The notes: generated by a model from the letters alone, not told the origin. A DNA stretch of 64,000 bases from JAPOKJ01 sp031421635 (GCA_031421635.1 JANOPA010000059.1:48265-112264), one strand, 5' to 3'; counted from the stretch's first letter, positions 19,062 through 28,500 are shown. Translations and numbers: made by a program.

Positions 19062-20978
19062 TTAAACCTTCTCGGCCAATAAGCGTCCCACTTCTTGCTG
19101 AAGGAGCGCGGGGCTCACCTGTTGGGCCGGAATCGCCTGGCCCACATTGAGTCCAACCCGACTCAAAAGGCCGCGCCGGAACGGCCGGATCATGGCTTTC
19201 CCATCTTCAACTCTGGAGAAAAAACTTCCCCAAAGATTTTGCAAGGCCATCGGTATCACTGGTGCAGGATGGCGTTCCAGCACTTTCATGATGCCACCTT
19301 TGAACTCTGCCACCTGACCATCACGAGTAATACCGCCCTCAGGGAAAATCCCGAGTAGGTCGCCTTCCTTGAGGACATGTTCGGCATGTGCGAAGGCTGT
19401 AGCGTAGGTGGCGGGATCATCTTTCTGCGGTGCAATCGGTATCGCGCCAGCCAACTTAAACAGCCGGCCAATTACCGGGATTGCAAAGATTTTGTGATCC
19501 ATAATAAAGTGAATCGGTCGCGGGCTGGCCGCCTGTAAGAGCAGCGCATCGACAAAGCTGACGTGATTGCAAACAATCACGGCGGCGCCTTCAGTCGGAA
19601 TTGCTTCGTCTCCTCTCACTTTGAAACGATACAAAAAGCGCGAGGCGATCCAAGCCACAAAGCGCAACAAGTACTCGGGCATCAACAAGAAAATGTAGAC
19701 CGCCACGAAAGCGTTGGCAATACCCGTAAACAAGAAAATTTGCGGAATGGTGAATCCTCTGGAGAGCAGGGCGCCAGCGATCAGTGAGCTGGCGATCATG
19801 AACAGGGCATTCAAAATATTGTTGGCGGCGATAATGCGAGCGCGATGACTTGGTGAGGTCCGCAATTGAATGAGGGCGTACATGGGCACACTGAACAGTC
19901 CTGCAAAAGCAGAAAGCATTAGCAAGTCGAACATCACTCGCCAGTGCGCGCTCCTGCCCACAAATTCTGAGAGGGTTTGCGCGCTGGTGCCGTGGCTGAT
20001 GCCCCGGCTCGCGAAATACAAGTCAATCGCGAACAGACTCATGCCGAAGGCTCCGAACGGGACTAAGCCAATCTCAACATGGCGGCGCGAGAGCGTTTCG
20101 CACAATAGAGAGCCAATCCCGATGCCAATCGAAAAAACAACCAGAAGTAAAGAGGCAACTTGCTCGTTTCCACCAAGCACATCACGCGCGAAGGCTGGAA
20201 AGTTTGATAAAAAGACCGCACCGAAAAACCACATCCAGCTAATGCCTAACAGCGAACGAAACACGACCCTATTCTCTTGGGCGAGCTTGAGATTGCGCCA
20301 GGTTTCGCTGAAGGGATTCCAATTAATTTCGAGACTAGGGTCGGTCGCGGGCGCATTCGGAATGCTCTGGGCCACCACACGACCGATGAGGGCTAGGGCG
20401 ATACAACCCCAGGCGACATACTGGGCACCGACCTGCGGAATTCCAATCAACACGCCGCCGATAATATTGCCGATCAGAATAGCGACAAAGGTACCCATCT
20501 CCACCATGCCATTGCCGCCGGTGAGTTCACGCTCGCTCAATTGCTGCGGTAGATAGGCATACTTGACCGGACCAAACAAAGTGGAATGAAGGCCCATGAG
20601 GAAGGTGCAGGTCAAAAGCACCGCTACGTTCTTGGTGTAAAAGCCATAGGCCGCCAAGATCATGATGCCGATCTCCAAGGTCTTGACCAGGCGAATCAAT
20701 TGGGTCTTGTTGTATTTGTCGGCCAACTGACCGCTGGTCGCCGAGAAAATAAGGTAGGGCAGGATAAACAACGCACCAATCAACAAACCGGCTTGCGAAG
20801 CAGGCAGCCAGGACAATTGCAATTGATAGGTCACCATCACGGTGAAGGCGAACTTAAACAGATTGTCGTTGCCCGCCCCCAGAAATTGAGTCCAAAAGAA
20901 GGGCGCAAAACGCTTTTCGCCAAGGAGCGCGAATTGACTGGAGTGAGAGCTCATAAAGTCCTTAAAGTTTCCTGACAT
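19062..20978 (-). CDS. Fusion of MFS lysophospholipid flippase-like domain and PlsC acyltransferase
   Basis: A 638-residue inner-membrane protein. Residues about 20-425 form a twelve-helix major facilitator domain resembling LplT (FWTQFLGAGNDNLFKFAF; GPVKYAYLPQQLSERELTGGN). Residues about 440-638 form a PlsC/1-acylglycerol-3-phosphate acyltransferase domain with the catalytic HX4D in NHVSFVD and the acceptor motif FPEGG. The enzyme should take up lysophospholipid and re-acylate it. In enterobacteria LplT works with Aas, which also carries an acyl-ACP ligase; here that ligase part is absent, so an acyl-CoA or acyl-ACP donor must come from elsewhere. Confidence 0.93.
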   Translation of the reverse strand: MSGNFKDFMSSHSSQFALLGEKRFAPFFWTQFLGAGNDNLFKFAFTVMVTYQLQLSWLPASQAGLLIGALFILPYLIFSATSGQLADKYNKTQLIRLVKTLEIGIMILAAYGFYTKNVAVLLTCTFLMGLHSTLFGPVKYAYLPQQLSERELTGGNGMVEMGTFVAILIGNIIGGVLIGIPQVGAQYVAWGCIALALIGRVVAQSIPNAPATDPSLEINWNPFSETWRNLKLAQENRVVFRSLLGISWMWFFGAVFLSNFPAFARDVLGGNEQVASLLLVVFSIGIGIGSLLCETLSRRHVEIGLVPFGAFGMSLFAIDLYFASRGISHGTSAQTLSEFVGRSAHWRVMFDLLMLSAFAGLFSVPMYALIQLRTSPSHRARIIAANNILNALFMIASSLIAGALLSRGFTIPQIFLFTGIANAFVAVYIFLLMPEYLLRFVAWIASRFLYRFKVRGDEAIPTEGAAVIVCNHVSFVDALLLQAASPRPIHFIMDHKIFAIPVIGRLFKLAGAIPIAPQKDDPATYATAFAHAEHVLKEGDLLGIFPEGGITRDGQVAEFKGGIMKVLERHPAPVIPMALQNLWGSFFSRVEDGKAMIRPFRRGLLSRVGLNVGQAIPAQQVSPALLQQEVGRLLAEKV

Positions 20979-21189
20979 TTAATCTGGATTTCGAGATTTC
21001 GTCTCAAATTCAATCCAGCAACCGACCAACGTGAACGACCCTTGACCGGAACGTTGTAGGCATGTCGAAAAGAGTAGTCGGATATGCTAGAAAGGCGAAA
21101 CAGTCGATGCTTCGTGGCCTATGCTTAGGCCTTGAGTGCCGATTGACGATACTCACGCACCTCAAAGCACAACCGATCAAGGACACTCG

Positions 21190-21969
21190 ATGAGCGAAAC
21201 ATCCCCGGTACAGGGTACTCAACTTCTCATTGAAGCCTTGAAGGATGAGTTGCGTGCGGCAGGGATGACGTATGCCGATCTCGCTGAGAAAATAGGTATG
21301 AGCGAATCAAGTGTGAAGCGTATGTTCAGCCGCCGTGAAATGCCCTTGTCGCGCCTCGACGAAATTTGCCAGGCCTGCAAAATCACCTTTGATGAGTTGG
21401 CCCGAAAGGTCGTCGACGCCCAACCCATGGTGACCGAGCTCACTCCCGAGCAAGAGGAGGCGGTCAGTAAGGATGGAAAGCTTTTGTTGGTTGCAATTTG
21501 TTGCCTGAGCCAATGGACCTTCGAGCAGGTGCTAGAGACTTATCACTTTACGGAGCCTGAATTGATCACTTGTTTTACCAAGCTTGATCGACTCGGTGTG
21601 ATTGAGCTCAAGGCCATGAATCGCTATCGTCTTAAACTCGCCAAGACCTTTCGCTGGCGACCCGATGGCCCGCTCATGCGCTACTTCCGCGATCACGTCA
21701 TTCAAGATTATTTCAATGGGCGCTTCTCACGCGATGGTGAAACCGTGCATATTGTTCATGGCACGATCAGTACGGCCATGGCCCCTACGTTTGTAGATCG
21801 CCTGAAGCGGGTCGGGCAGGACTTTAGCGCCCAGCACTTGGCCGATCAAAAGCTCAAGCCCGACCTTACCGGGGGCTATACATTAATTCTCGCCATGCGT
21901 GAATGGGAGTTCGCACCTTTTACCGAAATGCGCAAGCGAACGAGGCAGACCACTCTGAACGGAAGGTGA
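21190..21969 (+). CDS. XRE-family transcriptional regulator with a C-terminal ligand-like domain
   Basis: The N terminus holds a helix-turn-helix (MTYADLAEKIGMSESSVKRMFS, about residues 22-43) and SRLDEICQACKITFDEL. The rest (about 190 residues) has no domain I recognise, though VAICCLSQWTFEQVLETY suggests a sensing or winged-helix region. ATG 21190 is preferred because AGGACA stands just before it and the helix-turn-helix begins at the usual distance. It is divergent from the MFS-PlsC gene, with a 210-base gap, and may regulate it. Confidence 0.85.
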   Translation: MSETSPVQGTQLLIEALKDELRAAGMTYADLAEKIGMSESSVKRMFSRREMPLSRLDEICQACKITFDELARKVVDAQPMVTELTPEQEEAVSKDGKLLLVAICCLSQWTFEQVLETYHFTEPELITCFTKLDRLGVIELKAMNRYRLKLAKTFRWRPDGPLMRYFRDHVIQDYFNGRFSRDGETVHIVHGTISTAMAPTFVDRLKRVGQDFSAQHLADQKLKPDLTGGYTLILAMREWEFAPFTEMRKRTRQTTLNGR

Positions 21970-22105
21970 TCGGCGGGCCGTGTTTTGGTATTTTTTGCGC
22001 CCTATTGAGGCCGCTTGCGTACAATGGAGGCCGCGCTAACAAGGGTTAAGTCAAGTGGTTTAGTCCCTTGAGCGCGCGTAGACGGCTATTCTTGGAGATC
22101 ACACA

Positions 22106-23518
22106 ATGAACCATCCGAAACCATTTCTTGCCGAGCTTAAACGGCTTATGCCAGAAGCCTTGGGGCAGGCGTTTGAGGCTAGGTTTGGGGCCCGATATTC
22201 CACCGCGACGGCGGTGCGCGCTCACCACGGCAAGGACGAATCGCCTTTTGATCCGATTCCACCAGAGGCCGTGGTCTATGCGCATAGCACCGATGACGTG
22301 TCGCATGCCGTCAAACTATGTGCCGAACATAAATTCCCGATCATTGCCTATGGTTCGGGGTCGTCCCTGGAAGGCCATCTTCTCGCGGTGCAGGGGGGGA
22401 TCACCATCGATCTCTCCGAGATGAACAAGGTCATCTCCATCAATGCTGAAGATCTCACCGCCACCGTGCAGGCTGGTGTGACGCGTAAAGCGCTCAACGA
22501 AGCCCTTAAGCCCACGGGCCTGATGTTTCCGATTGATCCTGGTGCCGATGCCAGCCTCGGCGGCATGGCTGCAACTCGGGCTTCCGGCACTAATGCGGTT
22601 CGCTACGGAACCATGCGTGAGAACGTGGTGGGCTTAACCGTCGTCACTGCCGAAGGCAAAGTTATCAAGACGGCCAGCCGTGCTAAAAAATCCGCGGCGG
22701 GATACGATCTCACACGTTTGTTCGTGGGCTCGGAAGGCACACTCGGCATCATTACCGAAGTCACTGTCAAACTTTATCCGGTGACCGAAGCCATGTCGGC
22801 GGCGGTGGTGAATTTCCCCAGCTTGAAGTCGGCGGTGGATACGGTCATACAGACCATTCAGCTGGGCGTCCCGGTGGCACGTAGTGAATACATTTGTGAT
22901 CGCGCCATCCGTGCGATGAACGCCTATAGCAAGCTCAATCTCAAAGAAGCCCATACGCTGTTCTTTGAGTTTCACGGCTCTGAGGCCAGTGTGGCCGAGC
23001 AAGCCGAGATCGTACAAGGCATTGCCAAAGAACATGGCGGCCAGGATTTTGAATGGGCTACCCGGCCCGAGGACCGCAATCGTTTGTGGAATGCGCGCCA
23101 CAATGCCTACTTCGCCACCTTGCAAGTGCGTCCCGGATCACGCGCCATCTCTACCGATACCTGCGTGCCCATCTCGCGCCTCGCGGAGTCCATCATCGGC
23201 GCGCGCAAAATTCTCGATCAAGCTGATTTCCCGACCATGATCATTGGCCATGTCGGCGACGGCAATTTCCACTGTGTCCTGGTGATCGATCCGAACGATC
23301 CCAAAGAGGGCGCCTTTGCCGAAAGCCTGAATGATCAGATCGTTGAGTTGGCCTTGGCGATGGACGGGACTTGTACCGGTGAGCACGGCATTGGTCTGCA
23401 TAAAATGGGCTTCTTGATGGCCGAAGCGGGTGAAGACGCAATCGATTTAATGCGCCGCATTAAGCGTGCTTTTGATCCCGATAATATTTTGAACCCAGGC
23501 AAGATCTTTACGCTTTAG
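22106..23518 (+). CDS. GlcD/D-lactate dehydrogenase-type FAD-linked oxidase
   Basis: A 470-residue flavoprotein of the vanillyl-alcohol-oxidase fold oxidising a 2-hydroxy acid such as D-lactate or glycolate to the 2-oxo acid. The FAD-binding part includes AYGSGSSLEGH and DPGADASLGGMAATRASGTNAVRYG; the substrate domain ends in GHVGDGNFHC and GTCTGEHGIGLHKMGF. A Shine-Dalgarno TTGGAGATC lies before the ATG. No GlcE/GlcF genes are adjacent, so it is probably of the single-subunit D-lactate dehydrogenase type. Confidence 0.95.
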   Translation: MNHPKPFLAELKRLMPEALGQAFEARFGARYSTATAVRAHHGKDESPFDPIPPEAVVYAHSTDDVSHAVKLCAEHKFPIIAYGSGSSLEGHLLAVQGGITIDLSEMNKVISINAEDLTATVQAGVTRKALNEALKPTGLMFPIDPGADASLGGMAATRASGTNAVRYGTMRENVVGLTVVTAEGKVIKTASRAKKSAAGYDLTRLFVGSEGTLGIITEVTVKLYPVTEAMSAAVVNFPSLKSAVDTVIQTIQLGVPVARSEYICDRAIRAMNAYSKLNLKEAHTLFFEFHGSEASVAEQAEIVQGIAKEHGGQDFEWATRPEDRNRLWNARHNAYFATLQVRPGSRAISTDTCVPISRLAESIIGARKILDQADFPTMIIGHVGDGNFHCVLVIDPNDPKEGAFAESLNDQIVELALAMDGTCTGEHGIGLHKMGFLMAEAGEDAIDLMRRIKRAFDPDNILNPGKIFTL

Positions 23519-23615
23519 CGCTAAGGCCTTCCGTTGGCCAGTCCTTCAAAGCGCATCATCATTTTGTTCGAATGAGTTCGAGTAATCCCCTTAATATTGT
23601 TTGGAGAAGTGAGCA

Positions 23616-24530
23616 ATGCTCCTAAAAGATAAAGTTGTTGTAGTGACCGGTGCGGGTGGCGGGATTGGCCGTGATTTCGCGCTTGCTGTGGCTAAAGCCG
23701 GCGCCAAGGTGATTGTTAATGACATTGGCACTTCAGTCAAAGGGGAGGGCAGCGATCTCGGACCGGCTCAAAAAGTTGTGGACGAAATCATTGCCCTTGG
23801 CGGACAAGCCGCACCTAGCACCGATAGCGTCGCCGACTGGGACAGCGCCAATCGCATTATTAAAACCGCCATCGATGTTTTTGGGCGGATTGATGGCGTC
23901 GTGAACAATGCAGGCATTCTGCGCGATCGCTTTTTCTTCAACATGAGCATCGACGATTGGAAGGCCGTCATCGACGTGCATTTGAATGGCGCCTTTTACA
24001 TGGCGCGTGCCGCCGCACCATACTTCAAAAGCCAGGAGTCCGGTGCCTATGTCAATATGACCTCCACCTCTGGCCTCATCGGAAATCTCGGCCAAGCCAA
24101 CTATTCAGCCGCCAAGCTCGGTATTGTCGGGCTGTCCAAATCAATCGCCTTGGATATGGCCAAGTTCAATGTCCGTAGCAACTGCATCGCACCCTTCGCG
24201 TGGAGCCGCATGATCAGCTCGATTCCTACCGAGACTGACGATCAGAAAGCGCGAGTCGAGCGCATGAAGCGCATGGAAACCGCCAAGATTGCGCCGATGG
24301 CTGTTTATTTATTAAGCGACCAGGCCAGCGCCGATAAAGTCACCGGCCAAATTTTTGGCGTACGCGCCAATGAACTTTTCTTGTTCAATCAGAACCGACC
24401 CGTGCGCTCAGTGCATCGGGCTGAAGGCTGGACACCTGAGACGATCGCGGCGCAGGCGATCCCCGCTATGCGTGCGCAGTTCCACCGACTGGATGTGTCG
24501 GCCGACGTGTTTAGTTGGGATCCGATTTAA
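23616..24530 (+). CDS. SDR-family 3-hydroxyacyl-CoA dehydrogenase-like oxidoreductase (MFE-2 type)
   Basis: A 304-residue short-chain dehydrogenase. The nucleotide motif TGAGGGIGRDFALA is near the N terminus, NNAG follows, and the catalytic set is Ser in NMTSTSGLIG, Tyr and Lys in YSAAKLG. The run ILRDRFFFNMSIDDWKAVIDVHLNG is typical of the dehydrogenase domain of peroxisomal multifunctional enzyme 2, which oxidises 3-hydroxyacyl-CoA. It faces a DUF35 protein and a thiolase-like gene, suggesting a shared role in breakdown of an unusual acyl-CoA. Confidence 0.92.
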   Translation: MLLKDKVVVVTGAGGGIGRDFALAVAKAGAKVIVNDIGTSVKGEGSDLGPAQKVVDEIIALGGQAAPSTDSVADWDSANRIIKTAIDVFGRIDGVVNNAGILRDRFFFNMSIDDWKAVIDVHLNGAFYMARAAAPYFKSQESGAYVNMTSTSGLIGNLGQANYSAAKLGIVGLSKSIALDMAKFNVRSNCIAPFAWSRMISSIPTETDDQKARVERMKRMETAKIAPMAVYLLSDQASADKVTGQIFGVRANELFLFNQNRPVRSVHRAEGWTPETIAAQAIPAMRAQFHRLDVSADVFSWDPI

Positions 24531-24540
24531 GCGAAGCGTT

Positions 24541-24969
24541 TCATGCTGGCGTAAACATCGCCAGCATCGTGCCCTTAGCCGCAGCCTTAAAGCACAGCTT
24601 CACTTTCTGGCCGATGCGCACCGTGTCGAAGTCGCAATCCACAATATTGCTTAGCACGGTGACTCCTTCAGGTAAAGCCACATAGGCGATGCAATAAGGA
24701 ATCTCCACGCCTTTGCGCAACACGCTAAAGCTATAAATTTCGCCAGTCACTTGTTTCGCAACACCAGCGCCAGTTGACGTTCCCGCTTCAAACCACTCGG
24801 TTTGATCGGAGCCGCATAGGGGGCAGATGTTGCGTGGGTAGTAATGCGGTTTGTTACAGCTATGACAGCGTCGTAGCAAGAACTTTCCAACAGCAGTTGC
24901 CGCGAAAAATTCCTGGTTTTCCGGGGTAATCATGGGCTCGGCGAGCGGACGATCCTGGTGCATCAACAT
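24541..24969 (-). CDS. DUF35 zinc-ribbon/OB-fold acyl-CoA-associated protein
   Basis: The N-terminal rubredoxin-like zinc ribbon has four cysteines (CHSC and CPLCGSD, near residues 33-52), followed by an OB-fold with SFSVLRKG. Such proteins pair with thiolase-like partners; in actinobacterial sterol side-chain degradation the DUF35 domain of ChsH2 binds the aldolase Ltp2. Here the gene is just downstream of a thiolase-like gene on the same strand. ATG 24969 is preferred over the longer frame because AGAAAG lies nine bases ahead; ATG 24963 is also possible. Confidence 0.9.
   Translation of the reverse strand: MLMHQDRPLAEPMITPENQEFFAATAVGKFLLRRCHSCNKPHYYPRNICPLCGSDQTEWFEAGTSTGAGVAKQVTGEIYSFSVLRKGVEIPYCIAYVALPEGVTVLSNIVDCDFDTVRIGQKVKLCFKAAAKGTMLAMFTPA
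24543..24567. repeat. Stem-loop at the convergent end of the SDR and DUF35 genes
   Basis: ATGCTGGCG and CGCCAGCAT form a perfect 9-bp stem around a 7-base loop. It lies in the last codons of the DUF35 gene and just past the SDR stop. There is no T-run on either side, so if it ends transcription it does not do so as a classical intrinsic terminator. Confidence 0.6.
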
Positions 24970-25026
24970 ACGGGAATTCTTTCTAAGAAGTGTACTTAAC
25001 AAAACCGCGTTTAATGAAGGAGCGCC

Positions 25027-26202
25027 CTACATTCGCTCCAGAATGACCGTGGCTGCACCGTGACGCGCCGACAACATGCCGCCAATGCCAGTGGCCACCG
25101 CCAAGCCGCAATTCTTCACTTGAACCGCCGGATGGGCCTCGCCGCGTAACTGGCGAACCGCCTCAATCACCTTGGTAATACCGCCGCGGTTGGCCGGGTG
25201 GTTGTTGCACAGGCCGCCACCATCGGTATTAAAGGGCAGCTTGCCCACACCCGAGATGAGATTGCCGCCAGCAACAAATTTTCCTCCGTCACCTTTTTTG
25301 CAAAAACCAAGATCCTCGAGTTGCATCAGCACCGTGATGGTGAAGCTATCGTAGATCGAGGCATATTGAATATCGCTGGGCTTAATGCCTGCTTCCTCAA
25401 ACGCCATCGGGCCAGAAATTGAAGCGCCGCAAGTGGTTAAATTAATTTGACGACCACGCGGGCCGTAAGGGGCTTCGCCACCCCCGCGCACGGCGACCAA
25501 GGCACGATTTTTCGCAGCGGCCAAGGAGCGAGCAATCTCAGGTTTGGCTACGATCAAGGCGCCACCGCCGTCACTCACCACACAGCAATCGAGTCGGTGT
25601 AAAGGGTCGGCAACCACGGGTGATGCCAGCACGTCTTCCACCGTTACTACGTCGCGCAGCATGGCATGGGGATTGTGCTGCGCATGGTGAGAGGCTGCCA
25701 CTTTGATCCACGCGAGTTGTTCTCTCGTGGTGCCGAACTCGTGCATATGCCGTGCTGCCACCATGCCGTAGCCATTGGTGGTGGCCATGCCGTACGAGCC
25801 TTCATAGGGAGACTCCGGCGTAGGGCCCCAGTTGCGAGCGGTCGTGCCACTCGAGCCTTCCGAGCGAGGGCGACCCGCCAAAGTAATGAGGGCAATATTG
25901 CATTTGCCCGCAGCAATCGCTTGCGCGGCATGATTCACATGCAAAATATAGGAGGAGCCGCCGACATCGGTGGAGTCCAGATGCCGGACATTGAGGCCGA
26001 GATAGTCCACCATCGACAAACCGCCCAAACCCGGAGCATCACCGGCACAAAAGTAACCGTCAATGTCTTTGATGGTGAGCCCGGCATCGATCAAAGCACC
26101 GCGCGCGCTCTCGGCATGGAGCTGCGCCACCGACTTGTCTGGGGCCTTACGGGTAGGGTGCTCATAGGCACCGACAATAAAAGCTTTATGCTTGATGCTC
26201 AT
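25027..26202 (-). CDS. Thiolase-like (SCP2/Ltp type) protein lacking the usual nucleophilic cysteine
   Basis: A 391-residue thiolase-fold protein. The N-terminal half shows STDVGGSSYILHVNHAAQAIA where active thiolases have the acylated cysteine; here that position is Gly or Ser. The C-terminal half keeps GGGLCNNHPANRGG and NCGLAVATGIGG. This pattern resembles lipid-transfer-protein-type aldolases such as Ltp2, which work with a DUF35 partner, and one is encoded 58 bases downstream. ATG 26202 is chosen because the fold begins there; a 32-codon upstream extension looks non-coding. The role (thiolysis, aldol cleavage or other) is an inference. Confidence 0.88.
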   Translation of the reverse strand: MSIKHKAFIVGAYEHPTRKAPDKSVAQLHAESARGALIDAGLTIKDIDGYFCAGDAPGLGGLSMVDYLGLNVRHLDSTDVGGSSYILHVNHAAQAIAAGKCNIALITLAGRPRSEGSSGTTARNWGPTPESPYEGSYGMATTNGYGMVAARHMHEFGTTREQLAWIKVAASHHAQHNPHAMLRDVVTVEDVLASPVVADPLHRLDCCVVSDGGGALIVAKPEIARSLAAAKNRALVAVRGGGEAPYGPRGRQINLTTCGASISGPMAFEEAGIKPSDIQYASIYDSFTITVLMQLEDLGFCKKGDGGKFVAGGNLISGVGKLPFNTDGGGLCNNHPANRGGITKVIEAVRQLRGEAHPAVQVKNCGLAVATGIGGMLSARHGAATVILERM

Positions 26203-26297
26203 GGTCCTGCTTCTAGGATGACTTTGGAATAGCCCCCAGTATCCTATGTCCTGCATTTTTAATTGCTGCAACTGCAAAAAAACGAAATCGAGCCCCA

Positions 26298-27290
26298 ATG
26301 ACTTCTCGTAGAAACGTCCTGAAAAGCCTGCTCGTCACGACGGGCGGCATCCCTGTCGCTGCAAAAATAACGTCGGCTCAAGCACAAAGTTCCGCCTTTC
26401 CAAACCGGAGTGTCCGAATCATCGTGCCTTTCCCGCCGGGCGGTCCGGTCGATACCACCGCCCGTGCTCTGGCGGTGAAACTCAGTCAGCTCTGGGGCCA
26501 GGCTGTGGTCGTTGAGAACAAGAGCGGAGGCAATAGCGTCATCGGTGCAGAAGCCGCCTCCAAGGCCACGCCCGATGGCTATACGCTATTTATGGGTGCC
26601 ATTCATCAATCCGTACTGCCCAGCCTCGGCCTCAAATTACCGTACGACATTGAGAAAGATTTTCATCCAATCATGTTTGGCGCTGCATTCCCAATTGTAT
26701 TGGTGCTCAACCCTGCGGTGCCCGCTAAAAACCTCAGCGAACTCATCAAGCTTGTTAAAGCGAACCCGGGCAAGTACGCCTATAGTTCAGCAGGCAATGG
26801 TGGTGGCACGCATTTGTCCGGTGAGTTGTTCAAGAGCCAAGCGGATGTATACATGCTCCATATTCCTTATCGCGGCTCCGCGCCCGCGATGGGGGATTTG
26901 CTGGGTGGACAGGTGCAGATGATGTTTGCCGATGGACCGACGGCGATTCCTCAGGTGAAGGCTGGTCGGGTACGGCCCATTGCCGTAGGCAGCCCCGAAC
27001 GCTCGCCATTGTTGCCTGAGGTACCCACCATGAATGAGGCCGGACTCAAAGGCTATGAAGCTTATTCCTGGGCAGGACTTTGGATACCCGCAGGTGCGCC
27101 CAAAGAGATCGTCGACAAAATCAGTAACGACGCTCAAAAAGCCTTCTCTGACCCCGCTGTAAAAGAGCGCTTGCTCGGCCAGGGCGCGGAAGTTCGACCC
27201 GGCTCTCCCGAGCAGTTCGGCACCTTCGTCAAGGGTGAAATCAAGAAATGGTCGGCGGTGATCAAACGCGCCAATATCAAGCCGGACTGA
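26298..27290 (+). CDS. Bug-type (TctC) tripartite tricarboxylate transporter receptor
   Basis: A periplasmic substrate-binding protein of 330 residues. A twin-arginine-like signal (MTSRRNVLKSLLVTTGG) ends near AQAQS; the mature part begins FPNRSVRIIVPFPPGGPVDTTARA, the family hallmark, and continues with HIPYRGSAPAMGDLLGGQVQMMF. Bug receptors bind small carboxylates and are strongly expanded in Burkholderiales. No TctA/TctB membrane genes are nearby. It precedes the AAA ATPase gene by seven bases. Confidence 0.94.
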   Translation: MTSRRNVLKSLLVTTGGIPVAAKITSAQAQSSAFPNRSVRIIVPFPPGGPVDTTARALAVKLSQLWGQAVVVENKSGGNSVIGAEAASKATPDGYTLFMGAIHQSVLPSLGLKLPYDIEKDFHPIMFGAAFPIVLVLNPAVPAKNLSELIKLVKANPGKYAYSSAGNGGGTHLSGELFKSQADVYMLHIPYRGSAPAMGDLLGGQVQMMFADGPTAIPQVKAGRVRPIAVGSPERSPLLPEVPTMNEAGLKGYEAYSWAGLWIPAGAPKEIVDKISNDAQKAFSDPAVKERLLGQGAEVRPGSPEQFGTFVKGEIKKWSAVIKRANIKPD

Positions 27291-27297
27291 ACAAAAA

Positions 27298-28500
27298 ATG
27301 ATTGACGCGATTAAAGTTCTGATCGATCAGAACCAGTTTCTATCGGGTGGTTTGGTGCTTGGCGCCATGGGTGTGGTGGCCCTTTGGCTCAAAGATGTGC
27401 CGGTCAAGCTGTGGTCTTGGGCGCACCATTACATGGTGGTGACGCTTAGCTTTGATAATCGCGACGAGCTAATCTTCACGACGCTGGTCGAGTACATGCA
27501 TGAGCAAACTGCTCTTCATCGCATCAATAATTTCACAGTACGCTCAGTGCGTCAGGGGCCGAACTATCAGGGCTTGCTGGAGGAGCTTCAACAGGGGGGA
27601 CGGCCACAAGCATTCCTTTCTCCAGGTGAGGGCTTCCATCTTTTTATGATGGACGGCCGTTTAATGTGGATGACGCGCGAAGTCACCGCGGCCAACACAG
27701 TGCTCGAAAAAATCAAACTCTCAACCTTCGGGCGCTCGCGCAAGTTTCTGGAAGGTCTGATTGAAAAAGCATTGCAAGCGCGTATGTCGCGCGAGCTGAA
27801 TAAGATTGCGATCTACATTCCCAGCCCCTACAACTCGGAGTGGATGCGTGCTCGTCTTGGCAACAACCGTAAGCTCGCCTCAATCATTCTCAAAAAAGGT
27901 CAGATCGAAAGCATTCTAGGCGACTTGCAGAAATTCTTTGTTTCTAAGGCGCGCTACGAGGAGCTTGGTATTCCCTGGCGCCGGGGCTATTTGTTATTCG
28001 GGCCGCCCGGTACGGGTAAGACCTCCTTGGTCACTGCGCTTGCTTCCGACCTCAAGCTCAACGTCTGTACCTTCAGTCTCGCCTCGCCCAATATAACGGA
28101 TGAGCGCATTGGCAACCTACTGGCGTCGGTGCCACCTCGCTCGGTGATTTTGATTGAAGACATTGACTCGTTTTTCCGCCAAAGAGAGAAGGTAGATCAG
28201 GGGGTGAAGCTCTCCTATTCGGGCTTCCTGAACGCCCTTGACGGGGTGGCGTCTCACGAGGGCTCGGTCATCTTTTTGACGACGAATAAACCTGAGTTGT
28301 TGGACGAGGCCGCAGTGCGCTCTGGACGCGTCGATTTCAAAATGGAATTGAGTCTTTGTGATGAAGATCAGGTGCGTCGCATGTATCTGAAGTTTCACGC
28401 AGAAGCCGCGAAGGCTGAAGCGTTTGTGGCCCAGTTGAAAGACGGTGAATATTCACCGGCGAAACTTCAAGAACTGCTGTTGAAAGGCGAGGGGCCTTAA
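27298..28500 (+). CDS. BCS1-like AAA+ ATPase with N-terminal membrane segment
   Basis: A 400-residue protein. An N-terminal hydrophobic stretch (about residues 15-31) is followed by a region like the BCS1 N-terminal domain (residues 40-190) and then an AAA module: KLASIILKKGQ, YEELGIPWRRGYLLFGPPGTGKTS (Walker A residues 235-242), Walker B VILIEDID (283-290) and the sensor FLTTNKPELLDEAAVRSGRVD. In mitochondria BCS1 moves folded Rieske iron-sulfur protein across the membrane. Bacterial relatives are little studied. It sits just behind a Bug receptor gene, which offers no clue. A function in moving or remodelling a folded membrane-linked protein is only an inference. Confidence 0.88.
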   Translation: MIDAIKVLIDQNQFLSGGLVLGAMGVVALWLKDVPVKLWSWAHHYMVVTLSFDNRDELIFTTLVEYMHEQTALHRINNFTVRSVRQGPNYQGLLEELQQGGRPQAFLSPGEGFHLFMMDGRLMWMTREVTAANTVLEKIKLSTFGRSRKFLEGLIEKALQARMSRELNKIAIYIPSPYNSEWMRARLGNNRKLASIILKKGQIESILGDLQKFFVSKARYEELGIPWRRGYLLFGPPGTGKTSLVTALASDLKLNVCTFSLASPNITDERIGNLLASVPPRSVILIEDIDSFFRQREKVDQGVKLSYSGFLNALDGVASHEGSVIFLTTNKPELLDEAAVRSGRVDFKMELSLCDEDQVRRMYLKFHAEAAKAEAFVAQLKDGEYSPAKLQELLLKGEGP

